Assembly (NCBI GenBank): GCA_024703915.1
Contig: CP087969.1
Location: 1,116,001 to 1,180,000, forward strand
Reading direction: 5' to 3'
DNA: 64,000 nt
DNA from: Massilia sp. H-1
Lineage (GTDB): Bacteria > Pseudomonadota > Gammaproteobacteria > Burkholderiales > Burkholderiaceae_D
In this document: piece after piece, positions 53,510 to 63,600 of the stretch
Numbering within the stretch: the first letter of the stretch is position 1
Layout: every line of letters starts with the position of its first letter
The notes under the pieces: model-generated
Databases searched by the model: none
What the model saw: only the letters and a program-made list of their open reading frames with translations
Told to the model about the DNA's origin: nothing
Position numbers and translations under genes: made by a program

Positions 53510-53591
53510 CGTCGCCCTCGCGAAGGCAGGGGCCCATAGCGTTACCGAATTCGGCAAAGCGCTATGGGTCCCCGCCTTCATGAGGACGACG
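53510..53591. repeat. dispersed palindromic repeat, family 2, copy B
   Basis: Imperfect 80-base inverted repeat: CGTCGCCCTCGCGAAGGCAG and GCGTTACCGAATTCGG with near complement. Related to 14954-15035. Confidence 0.85.
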
Positions 53592-53639
53592 TTGAATTGG
53601 GCTGCGTTTGCTCCAGCTTCGCGGTTTCTGTTTTTCCAA

Positions 53640-53704
53640 AAGAAAGCGCCTTCCACCACTGCTTGCGCCATGAGCGGCACCAGCAATGGTGGAAGGCGCT
53701 TTCT
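53640..53704 (-). terminator. long hairpin terminator of gyrA
   Basis: Arms AGAAAGCGCCTTCCACCA and TGGTGGAAGGCGCTTTCT are perfectly complementary; on the minus strand TTTTGG follows. It starts about 60 bases after the gyrA stop. Confidence 0.8.
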
Positions 53705-53765
53705 GCTTTCCACCTACGCGCTTGGGGCACTGTCATTTTCGCATGAAACAGCGCCCCTTGCAGGC

Positions 53766-56386
53766 TTACTCCGGTGCGTTCTCGATGTCGACTTCTTCGA
53801 GGTCGGTTTCGACGATGCGCTGCAGGCCGGACAGCTTGGTGCCGTCTTCCACAGCGATCAGGGTCACGCCCTGGGTGGCGCGGCCCATCTCGCGGATCTC
53901 GGACACGCGGGTACGGATCAGTACGCCGCCGGTCGTGATCAGCATGATTTCGTCGCTCGCCTCGACCAGGGTCGCCGCAACGACCTTGCCGTTACGCTCG
54001 GACGTCTGAATCGCGATCATGCCCTTGGTGCCGCGGCCGTGGCGGGTGTACTCGGTGATCGGGGTACGCTTGCCGAAGCCGTTCTCGGTGGCCGTGAGCA
54101 CCGACTGCTGCTCGTTCTCGGCCACCAGCAGGGCGATCACGTTCTGGCCGTCTTCCAGGTTCATGCCGCGCACACCGCGCGCGGTACGGCCCATCGGACG
54201 CACGTCGTTTTCGTCGAAGCGCACTGCCTTGCCCGAATCGGAGAACAGCATCACATCGTGCTCGCCGTCGGTCAGCGCGGCGCCGATCAGGAAGTCGCCG
54301 TCGTCCAGGTCGACCGCGATGATGCCTAAGCCTTGCGTGGATTGCTGAAATCCTTGAGCGGGGTCTTCTTGACGGTACCGAGGCTGGTCGCCATGAACAC
54401 GTAGTGGTCTTCCGGGAAGGTGCGGTTCACGCCGGACAGCGGCAGGACCACGGTGATCTTCTCGTTGTCGGCCAGCGGGAACATGTTGACGATTGGCTTG
54501 CCGCGCGAATTGCGCGAGCCTTGCAGCACTTCCCACACCTTGAGCCAGTACATGCGGCCGCGGTTCGAGAAGCACAGGATGTAATCGTGCGTGTTGGCGA
54601 TGAACAGCTGGTCGATCCAGTCTTCCTCTTTGGTCGCCATGGCCTGCTTGCCGCGTCCGCCGCGCTTCTGCGCGCGGTATTCGGAAATCGGCTGCGACTT
54701 CATGTAACCGGTGTGCGACAGGGTCACGACCATGTCTTGCGGCGTGATCAGGTCTTCGGTTTCGAGGTCGGTGGCATTGAGTTCGATGGTCGAACGGCGC
54801 ACGTCCTTGTTGCCGGTGCCGTAGTCGTTGACCACGACCGTCATTTCGTCGGTGATGATGGTCGTCACGCGTTCCGGCTTGGCCAGGATGTCGAGCAAGT
54901 CGGCGATGTGCGCCATGATGTCTTTGTACTCGTTGACGATCTTGTCCTGCTCCAGACCGGTCAGGCGCTGCAGACGCATCTGCAAAATCTCTTGCGACTG
55001 CTCGTCGGAGAGCTTGTACAAGCCGTCCGGCTGCATGCCGTAGTGCTTCGGCAGGTGCTCGGGGCGGAACGCCTCGATGCCGCCCACGGTCGCGCCTTCG
55101 GCGGTACGCAGCAGCATTTCGCGCACCAGGGACGAATCCCAGGCGCGGGCCATCAGTTCGGTCTTGGCGATCGGTGGCGTCAGCGCGGCCTTGATGATGG
55201 CGATGAAGTCATCGATGTTGGCCAGGGCGACGGCCAGGCCTTCGAGCATGTGACCCCGTTCGCGCGCCTTGCGCAGTTCGAACACGGTGCGGCGCGTGAC
55301 CACTTCGCGGCGGTGCGACAGGAAGCACTGCAGCATCTGCTTGAGGTTGAGCAGCTTCGGCTGGCCATTGACCAGCGCGACCATGTTCATGCCGAAGGTG
55401 TCTTGCAGCTGGGTCTGTTTGTACAGATTGTTCAGCACCACTTCCGGCACTTCGCCGCGTTTCAGTTCGATGACCACGCGCATGCCCGACTTGTCGGACT
55501 CGTCGCGGATGTCGGAAATGCCTTCGAGCTTCTTGTCGCGCACGTTCTCGGCGATACGCTCGAGCAGCGACTTCTTGTTGACCTGGTAAGGCAGCTCATC
55601 GACGATGATCGCGATGCGGCCGCCGTCCTTGCCGTATTCCTCGAAGTGGGTCTTGGCGCGCATCACCACGCGGCCGCGGCCGGTGCGGTAACCGTCGCGC
55701 ACGCCCGAGACGCCGTAGATGATGCTTAAGCGGTCGGGAAGTCCGGGGCCGGGATGATCTCGATCAGCTCGTCGATCGAGCAATCGGGGTTGCGCAGCAC
55801 GTGCAGCGCACCGTTGATCACTTCGGTCAGATTATGCGGCGGAATGTTGGTCGCCATGCCGACCGCGATACCCGACGAGCCGTTGATCAGCAGGTTGGGA
55901 ATGCGGGTCGGCAAGACGGTTGGTTCTTTTTCCTTGCCGTCGTAGTTGGGCTGGAAGTCGACCGTGTCCTTGTCGATATCGGCCAGCACTTCGCTGGCGA
56001 TCTTGTCGAGGCGGCACTCCGTGTAACGCATGGCCGCGGCCGAATCGCCGTCGATGGAACCGAAGTTACCCTGGCCGTCGACGAGCGTGTAGCGCAGCGA
56101 AAAGTCCTGGGCCATCCGCACCAGCGTGTCGTAAATCGAGGCGTCGCCGTGCGGGTGGTACTTACCCATCGTTTCGCCGACCACGCGCGCACTTGACGTA
56201 CGGGCGGTTGTACACGTTGTTCATTTCGTGCATGGCGAACAGAACGCGGCGGTGCACCGGCTTCAAGCCGTCGCGCACATCCGGCAATGCGCGGCCCACG
56301 ATCACGCTCATGGCGTAATCGAGGTAGCTCTTGCGCATCTCTTCTTCGAGGGAAATTGGGATTGTTTCTTTTGCGAATTGATCCAT
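53766..56386 (-). CDS. gyrA: DNA gyrase subunit A
   Basis: Introduces negative supercoils with Gyr[53 protein letters not shown]; quinolone region [36 protein letters not shown]; catalytic Tyr in [35 protein letters not shown]; the C-terminal pinwheel with the GyrA box [10 protein letters not shown] and a Glu/Asp-rich end. Ala stands at the position of E. coli Ser83. About 870 residues. Broken at 54327, 55727 (PTAGIIYGV) and 56190. Monocistronic, transcribed away from ompA. Confidence 0.97.
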
Positions 56387-56767
56387 TGGCGGGTCGACTG
56401 ATCTCAGGCTGTGGTTATAGTAGCTGTACGCAAATGCTGCATGCTTGCCTCAACAGAAGCGTAGGATTTTAGCATGCGCCGTATGGCAGCAGGTCAATTC
56501 CTGAAAACCCCGGAAATTGTCATGACAGCGTCATCCAAATCGGCGTTACTACACCATGTTGCACGAATACAACGACGCCTTGTACAATCGTGTCCTGTTC
56601 AATTAGCAAGGTCGTGCTATTTTGGCCCGTGTGGCAAAATGGATCGAACGTTAATTGCCTGTTAAACAATTTGTAACAGGATCGAGTGGGGCAAGCTGTT
56701 ACTATCTTGTTCACAAGCCCAGTAACGCAGTGGAAACTGCGGATATCCCCCGAAAGGAAAGAAAACA
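56387..56767. promoter_or_regulatory. gyrA-ompA divergent intergenic region with ompA promoter
   Basis: 381 non-coding bases. Facing ompA is TTGCAC (56559-56564), an 18-base spacer and TACAAT (56583-56588), which would give a leader of about 170 bases, usual for ompA mRNAs. The ribosome site AAAGGAAAG stands just before the ATG. No gene or further repeat was seen. Confidence 0.6.
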
Positions 56768-57472
56768 ATGCAAAAATTCTTGACGATGTTCCTGGTAACG
56801 GCAGCCGCCGCCAGTGGCGCGATGGCTCAGTCGTCGCCCCCGTTCGCTCCTGTAACCACGGACATCATTGCGCCGAAAGGCAATGCCGGTTACGTCATCG
56901 ATGCGCGTGGCGTGGTCGCCCGCGATCCGTACGGCCTGTGCTGGCATACCGGTTCGTACACCAAGGCCGACGCCCTGCCAGGTTGCGACCTGCCGCTGTG
57001 CGTCGAGCCAGCCAAGCTGGAAGACGGCAAGTGCGTGACTCCACCGCCGCCGCCAGCGCCAGTCGTCGCTGAAACCCCGGTCGTGGCACCGGTCGCGCCA
57101 GTGGCCCCGGCCGCCAGTTCGGAAAAAGTCAGCTTCGCCGCTGACGCGCTGTTCGACTTCGACAAAGCCGTCCTGAAACCGGAAGGCAAGGCCAAGCTGG
57201 ACGACCTGGCATCGAAGCTGGGCGCGATCAACCTGGAAGTCATCATTGCCGTCGGCCACACCGACTCGAAAGGCACCGATGCCTACAACGAGAAGCTGGC
57301 AATGCGCCGTGCTGAATCGGTCAAAGCCTACCTGCAAGGCAAGGGCATCGACGCGAACCGCATCTACACCGAAGGCAAGGGCGAGAAGCAGCCAGTGGCC
57401 GACAACAAGACCGACGAAGGCCGTGCACAGAACCGCCGCGTTGAAATCGAAGTGGTTGGTACGCGCAAGTAA
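56768..57472 (+). CDS. ompA: OmpA family outer-membrane protein
   Basis: A signal peptide ([14 protein letters not shown]), a short N-terminal part with four Cys ([23 protein letters not shown]), a Pro/Val linker ([25 protein letters not shown]) and the OmpA C-terminal peptidoglycan-binding domain [52 protein letters not shown] and [10 protein letters not shown]. There is no eight-stranded barrel; this short form is common in betaproteobacteria. The frame is intact, 234 residues. Highly ordered codon choice suggests strong expression. Confidence 0.95.
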   Translation: MQKFLTMFLVTAAAASGAMAQSSPPFAPVTTDIIAPKGNAGYVIDARGVVARDPYGLCWHTGSYTKADALPGCDLPLCVEPAKLEDGKCVTPPPPPAPVVAETPVVAPVAPVAPAASSEKVSFAADALFDFDKAVLKPEGKAKLDDLASKLGAINLEVIIAVGHTDSKGTDAYNEKLAMRRAESVKAYLQGKGIDANRIYTEGKGEKQPVADNKTDEGRAQNRRVEIEVVGTRK

Positions 57473-57510
57473 TTCCTGACCCGCAGGCTTGCTCGCAAGC
57501 CTGGTCAGCA

Positions 57511-57547
57511 AAAATGCCGTTCAGCTCGTCTGTACGGCATTTTTTTC
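57511..57547 (+). terminator. ompA terminator
   Basis: Arms AAAATGCCGT and ACGGCATTTT around a loop, followed by a T-run, 40 bases after the ompA stop. A second hairpin (CAGGCTTGC with GCAAGCCTG) precedes it. Confidence 0.85.
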
Positions 57548-57615
57548 GTCCCTCGCTCCCGCTGCGGGCAGCAAAGAGGCACCGCCCACCATCATTTCCC
57601 GTTATTATTCCGCGT

Positions 57616-58311
57616 ATGAACGCCGACCCTCTTGAAATCCAGAAATTTAGTGAATTAGCCCATCGCTGGTGGGATCCCACGTCCGAATTCAAACCGCTGC
57701 ACGAGATCAATCCCCTGCGCCTGGAATGGATCAATGCCAAGGTCGCTGCTGGCTTAAAAAAAAGTGATCGATATCGGCTGTGGCGGCGGCATCCTGACCG
57801 AATCGATGGCGCGCAAGGGCGCCGACGCGACCGGGATCGACCTGTCCGAAAAAGCGCTCAAGGTTGCCGACCTGCACAGCCTGGAATCGGGGGTGCAAGT
57901 GCGCTACCAGCACATTGCCGCCGAAGACATGGCCGAGAAAGAAGCGGGCCAGTACGACGTCGTGACCTGCATGGAAATGCTGGAACACGTGCCAGATCCG
58001 GCCTCGATCGTCAAGGCCGCGGCCGCGCTGGTCAAGCCGGGCGGACACGTCTTCTTCTCCACCATCAACCGCAATCCGAAGGCTTACCTGTTCGCCGTTG
58101 TGGGCGCCGAGTACCTGCTGCGCATGCTGCCCAAGGGCACGCACGACTACGCCAAGTTCATCACCCCGGCCGAGCTGTCGCAATTTGTGCGCGAAGGGGC
58201 TTGCAGGTCGACGGGCTCAAGGGCATGACCTACAATCCCCTGACCAAGATTTACGCTTTGAACCAGGACACCGACGTCAACTACATGGTGGCCTGCAGCC
58301 GTCCGCTCTGA
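57616..58311 (+). CDS. ubiG: ubiquinone biosynthesis O-methyltransferase UbiG
   Basis: SAM-dependent methylation of both hydroxyls in ubiquinone synthesis. [39 protein letters not shown] is diagnostic. The SAM motif is [32 protein letters not shown]; post-[64 protein letters not shown]. Broken at 57757 and 58198. About 232 residues. The gph gene follows after 13 bases, the usual ubiG-gph pair. Confidence 0.94.
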   Translation: MNADPLEIQKFSELAHRWWDPTSEFKPLHEINPLRLEWINAKVAAGLKKSDRYRLWRRHPDRIDGAQGRRRDRDRPVRKSAQGCRPAQPGIGGASALPAHCRRRHGRERSGPVRRRDLHGNAGTRARSGLDRQGRGRAGQAGRTRLLLHHQPQSEGLPVRRCGRRVPAAHAAQGHARLRQVHHPGRAVAICARRGLQVDGLKGMTYNPLTKIYALNQDTDVNYMVACSRPL

Positions 58312-58324
58312 CTGAACTTTCGCC

Positions 58325-59020
58325 ATGACCACCACCTTGCAGCGCCCGCGCGCCATCCTGTTCGATCTTGACGGCACGCTGGCCGACACCGCGCCCGACC
58401 TGGCCGCCGCCGTCAACCTGCTGCGCACCGAGCGCGGGCTGGAGCCGACGCCCTACCCGGTGCTGCGTCCGACCGCCTCGGCCGGCGCGCGCGGGCATGA
58501 TCGGCGCCGCCTTCGGTCTCACGCCCGCGGACGAAGGCTACGAAGCGCTGCGCCTGCAGTGGTTCAGCAATTACGAAGCGGCCATTGCCGTGCACAGCAC
58601 CCTGTTCGGCGGCGTGGCCGAATTGCTGGCGGGACTGGAATCGATCGGCATCGCCTGGGGCATCGTCACCAACAAACCGGCGCGGTTTTACCGATCCCCT
58701 GGTACCGCAGATCGGCCTGGGGCACGCTTAGCTGCATCATTTCCGGCGACACCGTGGGCGTGGCCAAGCCGCATCCCGCGCCCCTGCTCGAAGGCGCGCG
58801 CTAGCTCGGCATTGCGCCGGAAGAATGCTGGTACGTGGGCGACGACCTGCGCGACATCGAAGCGGGCCGCGCGGCGGGCATGGCGACCGTCGCCTGCGCC
58901 TGGGGTTACTGCGGCGCCACCGAACCGGAGCACTGGGGCGCCAACTATCTGCTCGATACCCCGGCCGACCTGCTGGAACTGATCCTGAGCTCGTCCGCGC
59001 AGAAAGCCATGGTCGCCTGA
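58325..59020 (+). CDS. gph: phosphoglycolate phosphatase
   Basis: HAD hydrolase removing phosphoglycolate. Motif I ILFDLDGTLADTAPDLAAAVN, motif II in WGIVTNKPARF, motif III Lys in VGVAKPHPAPLLEGA, motif IV CWYVGDDLRDIEAGRAAGM. Broken at 58490 and 58728. The TAG at 58803-58805 sits in CGCGCTAGCTCGG, where CGCGCCGGCTCGG (Arg-Arg-Leu-Gly) would fit; here the corruption is a same-length substitution. Start MTTTLQRPRA, about 230 residues. Confidence 0.9.
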
Positions 59021-59036
59021 GTACTTTCTCAGGCGA

Positions 59037-59062
59037 AAAAAACCACCCCGAGGGGTGGTTAT
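59037..59062. terminator. terminator between gph and the TonB-like gene
   Basis: Arms AACCACCCC and GGGGTGGTT. On the minus strand the hairpin is followed by TTTTTTTTCG, so it mainly serves the TonB-like gene; it may also end gph transcripts. Confidence 0.8.
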
Positions 59063-59097
59063 CAAATCATCAGAACATCAAGGAAAAACGGGAATGC

Positions 59098-59450
59098 TTA
59101 GCTCAGGGTCCAGCTGTACTCGACCTTGGTCCAGGTGCTGTCCGGCTTGCCGTCTTTGCTGCCCGGCTTGAACTTGCAAGCGGAAACAGCGGAGATGGCA
59201 GCCTTGTCCAGGCTCTTGAAGCCGCTGGTCTTGTCCAGCTTCGATTCGAGCACGCGGCCTTCAGCCGAGACCAGGAACATCATCGACACGACGCCCTGCT
59301 CTTCATTCATCAGCGACGCTTTTGGGTATTCGGCCTTGCAGGTCTTGGCGTCGAACACGGCTGGCGTTTCATGCCGATGACTGCGCTGCCACCGATGGCG
59401 GCGAATACGAAGGTTGCGAACATTTTCAGAGCATTTTTACTGGAAATCAT
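59098..59450 (-). CDS. TonB C-terminal-like exported protein
   Basis: A signal peptide or anchor (MISSKNALKMFATFVFAAIGGSAVIG), then VFDAKTCKAEYPKASLMNEEQGVVSMMFLVSAEGRVLESKLDKTSGFKSLDKAAISAVSACKFKPG, the typical TonB/TolA C-terminal fold where YP, G-V and the DKAAISA helix are conserved. About 115 residues with no Pro-rich spanning arm, so it is a stand-alone periplasmic domain rather than a full TonB. Broken at 59374 (one A lost). AGGAG precedes the ATG. The stop TAA at 59098 lies in GCTAAGC, so the true end may be ten residues later. Confidence 0.75.
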
Positions 59451-59628
59451 GGATGAAACTCCTGTGAAAAATTAGTGGGGAGTGATCGTTTAATTAACAA
59501 CCATTAACGATACTGTACGGCAATACATGACGCAAGGCAACATATTTCGTACTGTACGGCAATTTTTGTTGCTAGGTGGTCGCATGATTCTCTTCTGTCA
59601 ACAGGTTATTCCCCTCATTTGACATCGG

Positions 59629-59669
59629 TTCACTTCATAGTGCGCGATGCGTTACAATAGGGGTTCTGT
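59629..59669 (+). promoter_or_regulatory. tmRNA promoter
   Basis: TACAAT (59653-59658) is a near-consensus -10 about 11 bases before the RNA start. The best -35 at normal spacing is TTCACT (59629-59634); a better TTGACA at 59619-59624 is too far away (28 bases). Confidence 0.55.
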
Positions 59670-60030
59670 GGGGGCGACCTGGTTTCGACGTGGGTTGCAA
59701 AGCAGCGCAGGGCATACCGAGGGCTGGCCACCTCGTAAATACAACCAGAAAAAACTTAACTGCAAACGATAACTCGTACGCACTGGCAGCTTAATTGCTG
59801 TTAGCTCTAGAACACCTCGTCCCTGGGGTGGGCCGTTAAAAGCTCTAGAGTCATTTACAGGGACTCGTTCTATGCCGGGTTACTTGGTATCGAACTAAAT
59901 AATAGGTAACTCGCTTGTACACAGCGTGCACGTCCGCGTTGTACCGGTTAAATTAAATGGCAGTGCTAAGTATGTAGAACTGTCTGTAGAGTGCTTGCGG
60001 ACGCAGGTTCGATTCCCGCCGCCTCCACCA
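59670..60030 (+). ncRNA. ssrA: transfer-messenger RNA (tmRNA)
   Basis: One-piece tmRNA of about 361 nt that rescues stalled ribosomes. The 5' end GGGGGCGACCTGGTTTCGAC pairs with the 3' end GCCGCCTCCACCA; the T-arm is GCAGGTTCGATTCCCGC; CCA is encoded. The tag frame starts at GCA and reads ANDNSYALAA followed by TAA. Pseudoknot stems are evident, for example AGCTCTAGA near 59803 with TCTAGAG near 59843. It is followed by a strong terminator. Confidence 0.97.
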
Positions 60031-60039
60031 CCAAATACA

Positions 60040-60069
60040 AAAGCCATCCCTCGGGATGGCTTTTTATTT
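60040..60069 (+). terminator. tmRNA terminator
   Basis: Arms AAGCCATCCC and GGGATGGCTT followed by TTTATTTT, ten bases after the CCA end. Confidence 0.9.
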
Positions 60070-60070
60070 T

Positions 60071-60413
60071 GTGGTGGCGGACGGCGGGAATCGAAGCCAC
60101 ATCCGGGGGCGTAGGTGGGGTTTCGCCGAGCACTGCTCAGCGCCACCGGAGCGACTTGCGCGTACTCGCGCAAGGCTCTCCGATTCGTCTGACTAAAGGG
60201 AAATCGCCCCACGGATTTCTTGCCTTCCGCCTCCACCGCTCAGTAGTTGGCCTCTCCACGGATTTTTTCCGCACAGCAATTCTGTCGAGAAACATTACAC
60301 CCCTCCGACCCAAAAAGAAAAACCCCAGTAAATACAAGCCCTTACCCCTCCCGGCACAAATGCTGCTAGACCGAGTGACGCGCCCACTCGAAGGTTCCCA
60401 CCAAGGAGCCCCC
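60071..60413. other. intergenic region with an inverted partial copy of the tmRNA 3' end
   Basis: At 60071-60098 the minus strand reads GGCTTCGATTCCCGCC followed by GTCCGCCACCAC, nearly the T-loop and acceptor end of the tmRNA just upstream but in opposite orientation. The rest holds no gene I can support and no integrase; the reading frames here look like chance products of the tRNA-like sequence. The ribosome site AAGGAG of the next gene is at 60403-60408. Confidence 0.55.
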
Positions 60414-61236
60414 ATGAAACTACGCATTGCATCCTTATTCCTGCTGACCGCATTGAGTGCACCCTCAGCCTGGGCCAGCTTCATCACCTTCGAATCGGCG
60501 GGCGCCAACGCCGCCGCGATCACCGCCGCGCGACGCCTTCCGCCTGGCCGTCGGCGGCGGCAACGTGGCTGGCGCCAACGGCTCCTTCGGCGGGCTGCGG
60601 CGCGAGATCAACTGGGACGGCGTCCCGGGCATCTTCGCGGACCCCAACCTCCTCCCCGGCGACTTCTTCAACGTCAACTCCCCGCGCGGCGTCGTGTTCA
60701 GCACGCCCGGCACCGGCTTCATGGTGAGCGCCAACGCGGGCGAAGTGTCGTCAACCCTGTTCGGCTTCCAGAGCGACTTCCAGGCCTTCAGCGCGCAGCG
60801 TCTTCACCGCGGTCAACAGCAACATCACCGACGTCACCTTCTTCGAGCCTGGCACAAACACGGCAGCGACCACCAGCGCCTTCGCCGCGGTCTTCGTCGA
60901 CGTCGAAGTACCGGGCCTGACCAGGATCGAATTCTTCGACGAAAACCAGGCACTCATCTACACGCGCGACGTGCTCGCCGGTGGCAACCAGGGTCTGAGC
61001 TTCGCGGGCGGGGTTGCTTAAGCGCGGGCGAACGGATCAGCCGGGTGCGGCTCACCTCGGGCTTGAACACCATTATCTCGAACGGGGTGCTGGGCAACCC
61101 GAACGACGACGTGGTGGTGATGGATGATTTCCTGTACGCCGAGCCGGTGCACAGCGTACCCGAGCCATCGAGCGTGGCGCTGATGGCGCTGGGCCTGGCC
61201 GGTCTGGCCCGCTTGCGTCGCCGCCGTCCGGCCTGA
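60414..61236 (+). CDS. PEP-CTERM sorted exported protein
   Basis: A signal peptide (MKLRIASLFLLTALSAPSAWA) is followed by FITFESAGANAAAITAARDAFRLAVGGGNVAG, a Gly/Asn-rich beta body (GVVFSTPGTGFMVSANAGEVSSTLFGFQSDFQAFS, TRIEFFDENQALIYTRDVLAGGNQG) and the sorting signal VPEPSSVALMALGLAGLARLRRRR: PEP motif, hydrophobic helix and Arg cluster. Exosortase would remove the tail. The family is usually tied to extracellular polysaccharide. Broken at 60528, 60797 and 61017. About 270 residues; a terminator follows. Confidence 0.85.
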
Positions 61237-61260
61237 TCCGGAAAAAGCGCAGGCGCGACC

Positions 61261-61291
61261 AAAGCCGTTCAGTGAAAACTGAACGGCTTTT
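61261..61291 (+). terminator. terminator of the PEP-CTERM gene
   Basis: Arms AAAGCCGTTCAGT and ACTGAACGGCTTT around AAA, then T-rich sequence. Confidence 0.85.
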
Positions 61292-61378
61292 TCATTTGTG
61301 CAACGCCATGTAATACCCCTACCCAACATTGTCGACTTGCACTATGCTCTGACACAATTCAGCTGAAAAAGGTCCGAC

Positions 61379-62061
61379 ATGAAACTGACATTCCTGGCAA
61401 CGCTCGCCTGCCTGAGCTCGACCCTGGCGGGCGCCGCAGACATCCCGGCCATGTACATTGAACCGATTTCGGTTGGCGACAGCTGGTCGTACAAGAAGAC
61501 CGTCACGATCGGCAGCAGCAACACCAAATCCATGATCAACTTCAAGATTTCCAGCCAGACGGCGGACAACAAGCTGGTGTACCAGTCGCTGCTGGCCGAA
61601 GTGAAAGTGGCCGTGCTGCCGCAGTGGCGCAAGATCGGCGAAATCGATGCTTAGAGGGTTGCCTGCTCGACGTGGGCGGCGGCGGCGCGCTGGGCCTGCA
61701 GAACACCTGCCACATCGACTTCGAGCCCGGCATGGACTGGGACACGGAAGAAACAGACAAGAGCGGCCAGCTCAGCAAGCGCAAGTACAAAGTAGTCGGC
61801 ACCGAAACCATCCATGTTCCGGGCTTAAGCACCTTCGAGACGACCAAGATCGAAGCCGTCTGGCAAGGCACCAAAGTGTCGAACCCGAAAGCGTCGGCGG
61901 GCGAGAACCTGGCGGCCGAGCGCTACCAGTTCACCTACTGGTACTCGCCTGAAACGAAGGCCATGGTCAAGGTGGTGCGCAAGTTCCACAACGGCTTTGG
62001 CGCAGTGGAATCGACTGTGACGGAAGAACTCGACTCCTTCCGTCCAGCCGCCAAGAAATAA
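61379..62061 (+). CDS. exported protein of unknown function
   Basis: A signal peptide MKLTFLATLACLSSTLAGA is followed by a beta-rich body: PISVGDSWSYKKTVTIGSSNTKSMINFKISSQTADNKLVYQSLLAEVKVAV, LGLQNTCHIDFEPGMDWDTEETDKSGQLSKRKYKVVGTETIHVPGLSTFETTKIEAVWQGTKV and TYWYSPETKAMVKVVRKF. The style (a WSY start, YWYSPETK end) resembles lipocalin-like or DUF3108-like periplasmic proteins, but I do not recognise it. Broken at 61650 and 61827 (the latter in frame by chance). Mature protein about 210 residues. Confidence 0.7.
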
Positions 62062-62082
62062 GCCCCACGAGAAACGCTAGGT

Positions 62083-62471
62083 TTAAGCAACAGCGCGGCC
62101 GCGTTCCTGCAGCAACTGGCGCAAAATGCCGCGATGGCAGTGCGCCTCGTCTTCACAATAGCAGCCCACCGCGAACGCCGTGCTGTGCGACAGCGCCGCG
62201 AGCAGATCGATGACGCGCGCGGCGTCGGGCGCGGCCATCTCCTTGCGGTACAGGCGCTCGAACTGTTTCCACGCAGGCCGGCGTGGCCGCCTCCCTGCCC
62301 TGGGTCATCAGTTCCGCGCTGGGCGCCAGATTGGGCAGCCAGACATCGTAAAAATCCCGGCTCGCGAATTCTTCCCTGGGCACCCCGCGCGGCGGCTTGG
62401 CTGCACGGTCCCGATGCGCAGTCCCTCTTGCAGGGCGCGCTGCTGCCGAGCCGCACAATACTGATCGCCAT
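62083..62471 (-). CDS. DUF488 family protein
   Basis: Cytosolic protein with MAISIVRLGS, then after repair EGLRIGTVQPSRRGVPREEFASRDFYDVWLPNLAPSAELM, ERLYRKEMAAPDAARVIDLLAALSHSTAFAVGCYCEDEAHCHRGILRQLLQERG. The CYCEDExxCHR cysteine/His motif is the DUF488 hallmark. About 130 residues. Function unknown. Broken near 62263 and 62410. It follows the thioesterase gene by nine bases on the same strand. Confidence 0.8.
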
Positions 62472-62480
62472 GCTGCGCTC

Positions 62481-62920
62481 CTAGCGGCTGCTGTTGGGCA
62501 AGGCCACGAAATCGTCGCTGTGGGCGAGCGCGCGCAGGATGGCCAGCAGATTCTCGGGTGGCGACACCAGCTTGCGCTGGGCCAGATCGAACCAGCCGAT
62601 GGGTGGAGGTGACGCGCGGGCCAGCGCATCCTTGCGATAGAAGTCGTTACGCAGACGCATGCGGCTGCCGTCGTCGGACAAGCCCGCCATGCTCATGGTG
62701 ATGCGCACTTCGTCGAGCAGATGAAACTCGCGGAAGTACTCGACCTCGTCCTTCATGACGACCGGCCCCAGGCGCAGGCGCACGAACTCGGACATGGGAA
62801 AGCCGCAGGAAGCGAAGTACATCATGCGCACGTCGGCCGACTTGTCGAGGTAAGCCGTGTTGCGCATATGGGAATTGAAGTCCATGTCGCCCCAGCGATG
62901 ATGAGGGTTTGCTCGTACAT
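62481..62920 (-). CDS. hotdog-fold acyl-CoA thioesterase
   Basis: 4-hydroxybenzoyl-CoA-thioesterase-like fold: RWGDMDFNSHMRNTAYLDKSADVRMMYFASCGFPMSEF with the catalytic-type Asp and the SHMRN loop, LRLGPVVMKDEVEYFREFHLLDEVRITMSMAGLSDDGSRMRLRNDFYRKD, and the end FDLAQRKLVSPPENLLAIL. About 145 residues. Broken at 62608 and 62897. The acyl substrate is unknown. Likely cotranscribed with the DUF488 gene. Confidence 0.82.
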
Positions 62921-63016
62921 GCAGTCTCCTATTGTGTACCAGGCGGTAGACGCCACTGTACAACAAATTGCCACCGATGGCGGCGCCCCGGCTATAGCCA
63001 GAGCGCCGCGCCGCAC

Positions 63017-63310
63017 TCACGCTGTTTTGCGTGCAGCCATCTTGCTGCCCGTGTAGATCGAATACAGCGCCGACAAGCCGACCACCACGTAGATGATGCG
63101 CGACAGCGGCGACTGCGTGCCGAACACGGCGGCCACCACATCGACATTGAGCAAGCCGACCGCGCCCCAGTTCAGGCCGCCGACAATGAGCAACACCATG
63201 GCGACCCAGTCGAGCACGTTCATTTTTGATTTGCTCAAGCTGATGCCGGTCGAGCGGCGATCCAGAATATGCCTGCGCTCCGATGCAGGCGCGTTTATTG
63301 TTGCCATCAT
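63017..63310 (-). CDS. DUF378 membrane protein
   Basis: 97 residues with two transmembrane helices, VLDWVAMVLLIVGGLNWGAVGLLNVDVVAAVFG and SRIIYVVVGLSALYSIYTG, the DUF378 pattern (GGLNWGxVG). AGGAGG precedes two consecutive ATGs; the second (63307) has better spacing. The N-terminal 30 residues are polar and longer than in most homologues. Intact frame; function unknown. The next 290 bases rightward hold no feature I can support. Confidence 0.85.
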   Translation of the reverse strand: MMATINAPASERRHILDRRSTGISLSKSKMNVLDWVAMVLLIVGGLNWGAVGLLNVDVVAAVFGTQSPLSRIIYVVVGLSALYSIYTGSKMAARKTA

Positions 63311-63600
63311 TACCTCCTTGATTTGCCTTGCGCTGTAAAGCGCTGCCGCGGCAGCGCGCCGGTAGACCGGCCTGTCGCGACGACGCGGCCGGATACCCTA
63401 CTACGACAGCAAACAGGCGCCCAAGTTTAGGCGAACGGTCAGGAAGCTGGCGCCAGGCCAGCCCGATGTTGTGCGGAGAAAATACTGTTCGTAAATACAG
63501 GATTGCTCAGAAAGGATTGCGGTGCATCAATCCCGTCCGGCGTCTCAGTAGCATAGTCGCTATATTCGTCATGTCAGGAGATTCCGATGCCCCCCTCCCC

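Noticed and set aside
54404..55729. Long plus-strand frame opposite gyrA
   Set aside because: Antisense shadow; gyrA motifs occupy the minus strand throughout.
59619..59658. TTGACA (59619) and TACAAT (59653) as one sigma-70 promoter for tmRNA
   Set aside because: The spacer would be 28 bases; the weaker TTCACT at 18 bases is more credible.
59895..60236. Minus-strand reading frame with a CGFDSRRPP segment across the tmRNA
   Set aside because: This is the usual false translation of a T-loop sequence; it lies over the tmRNA and its terminator.
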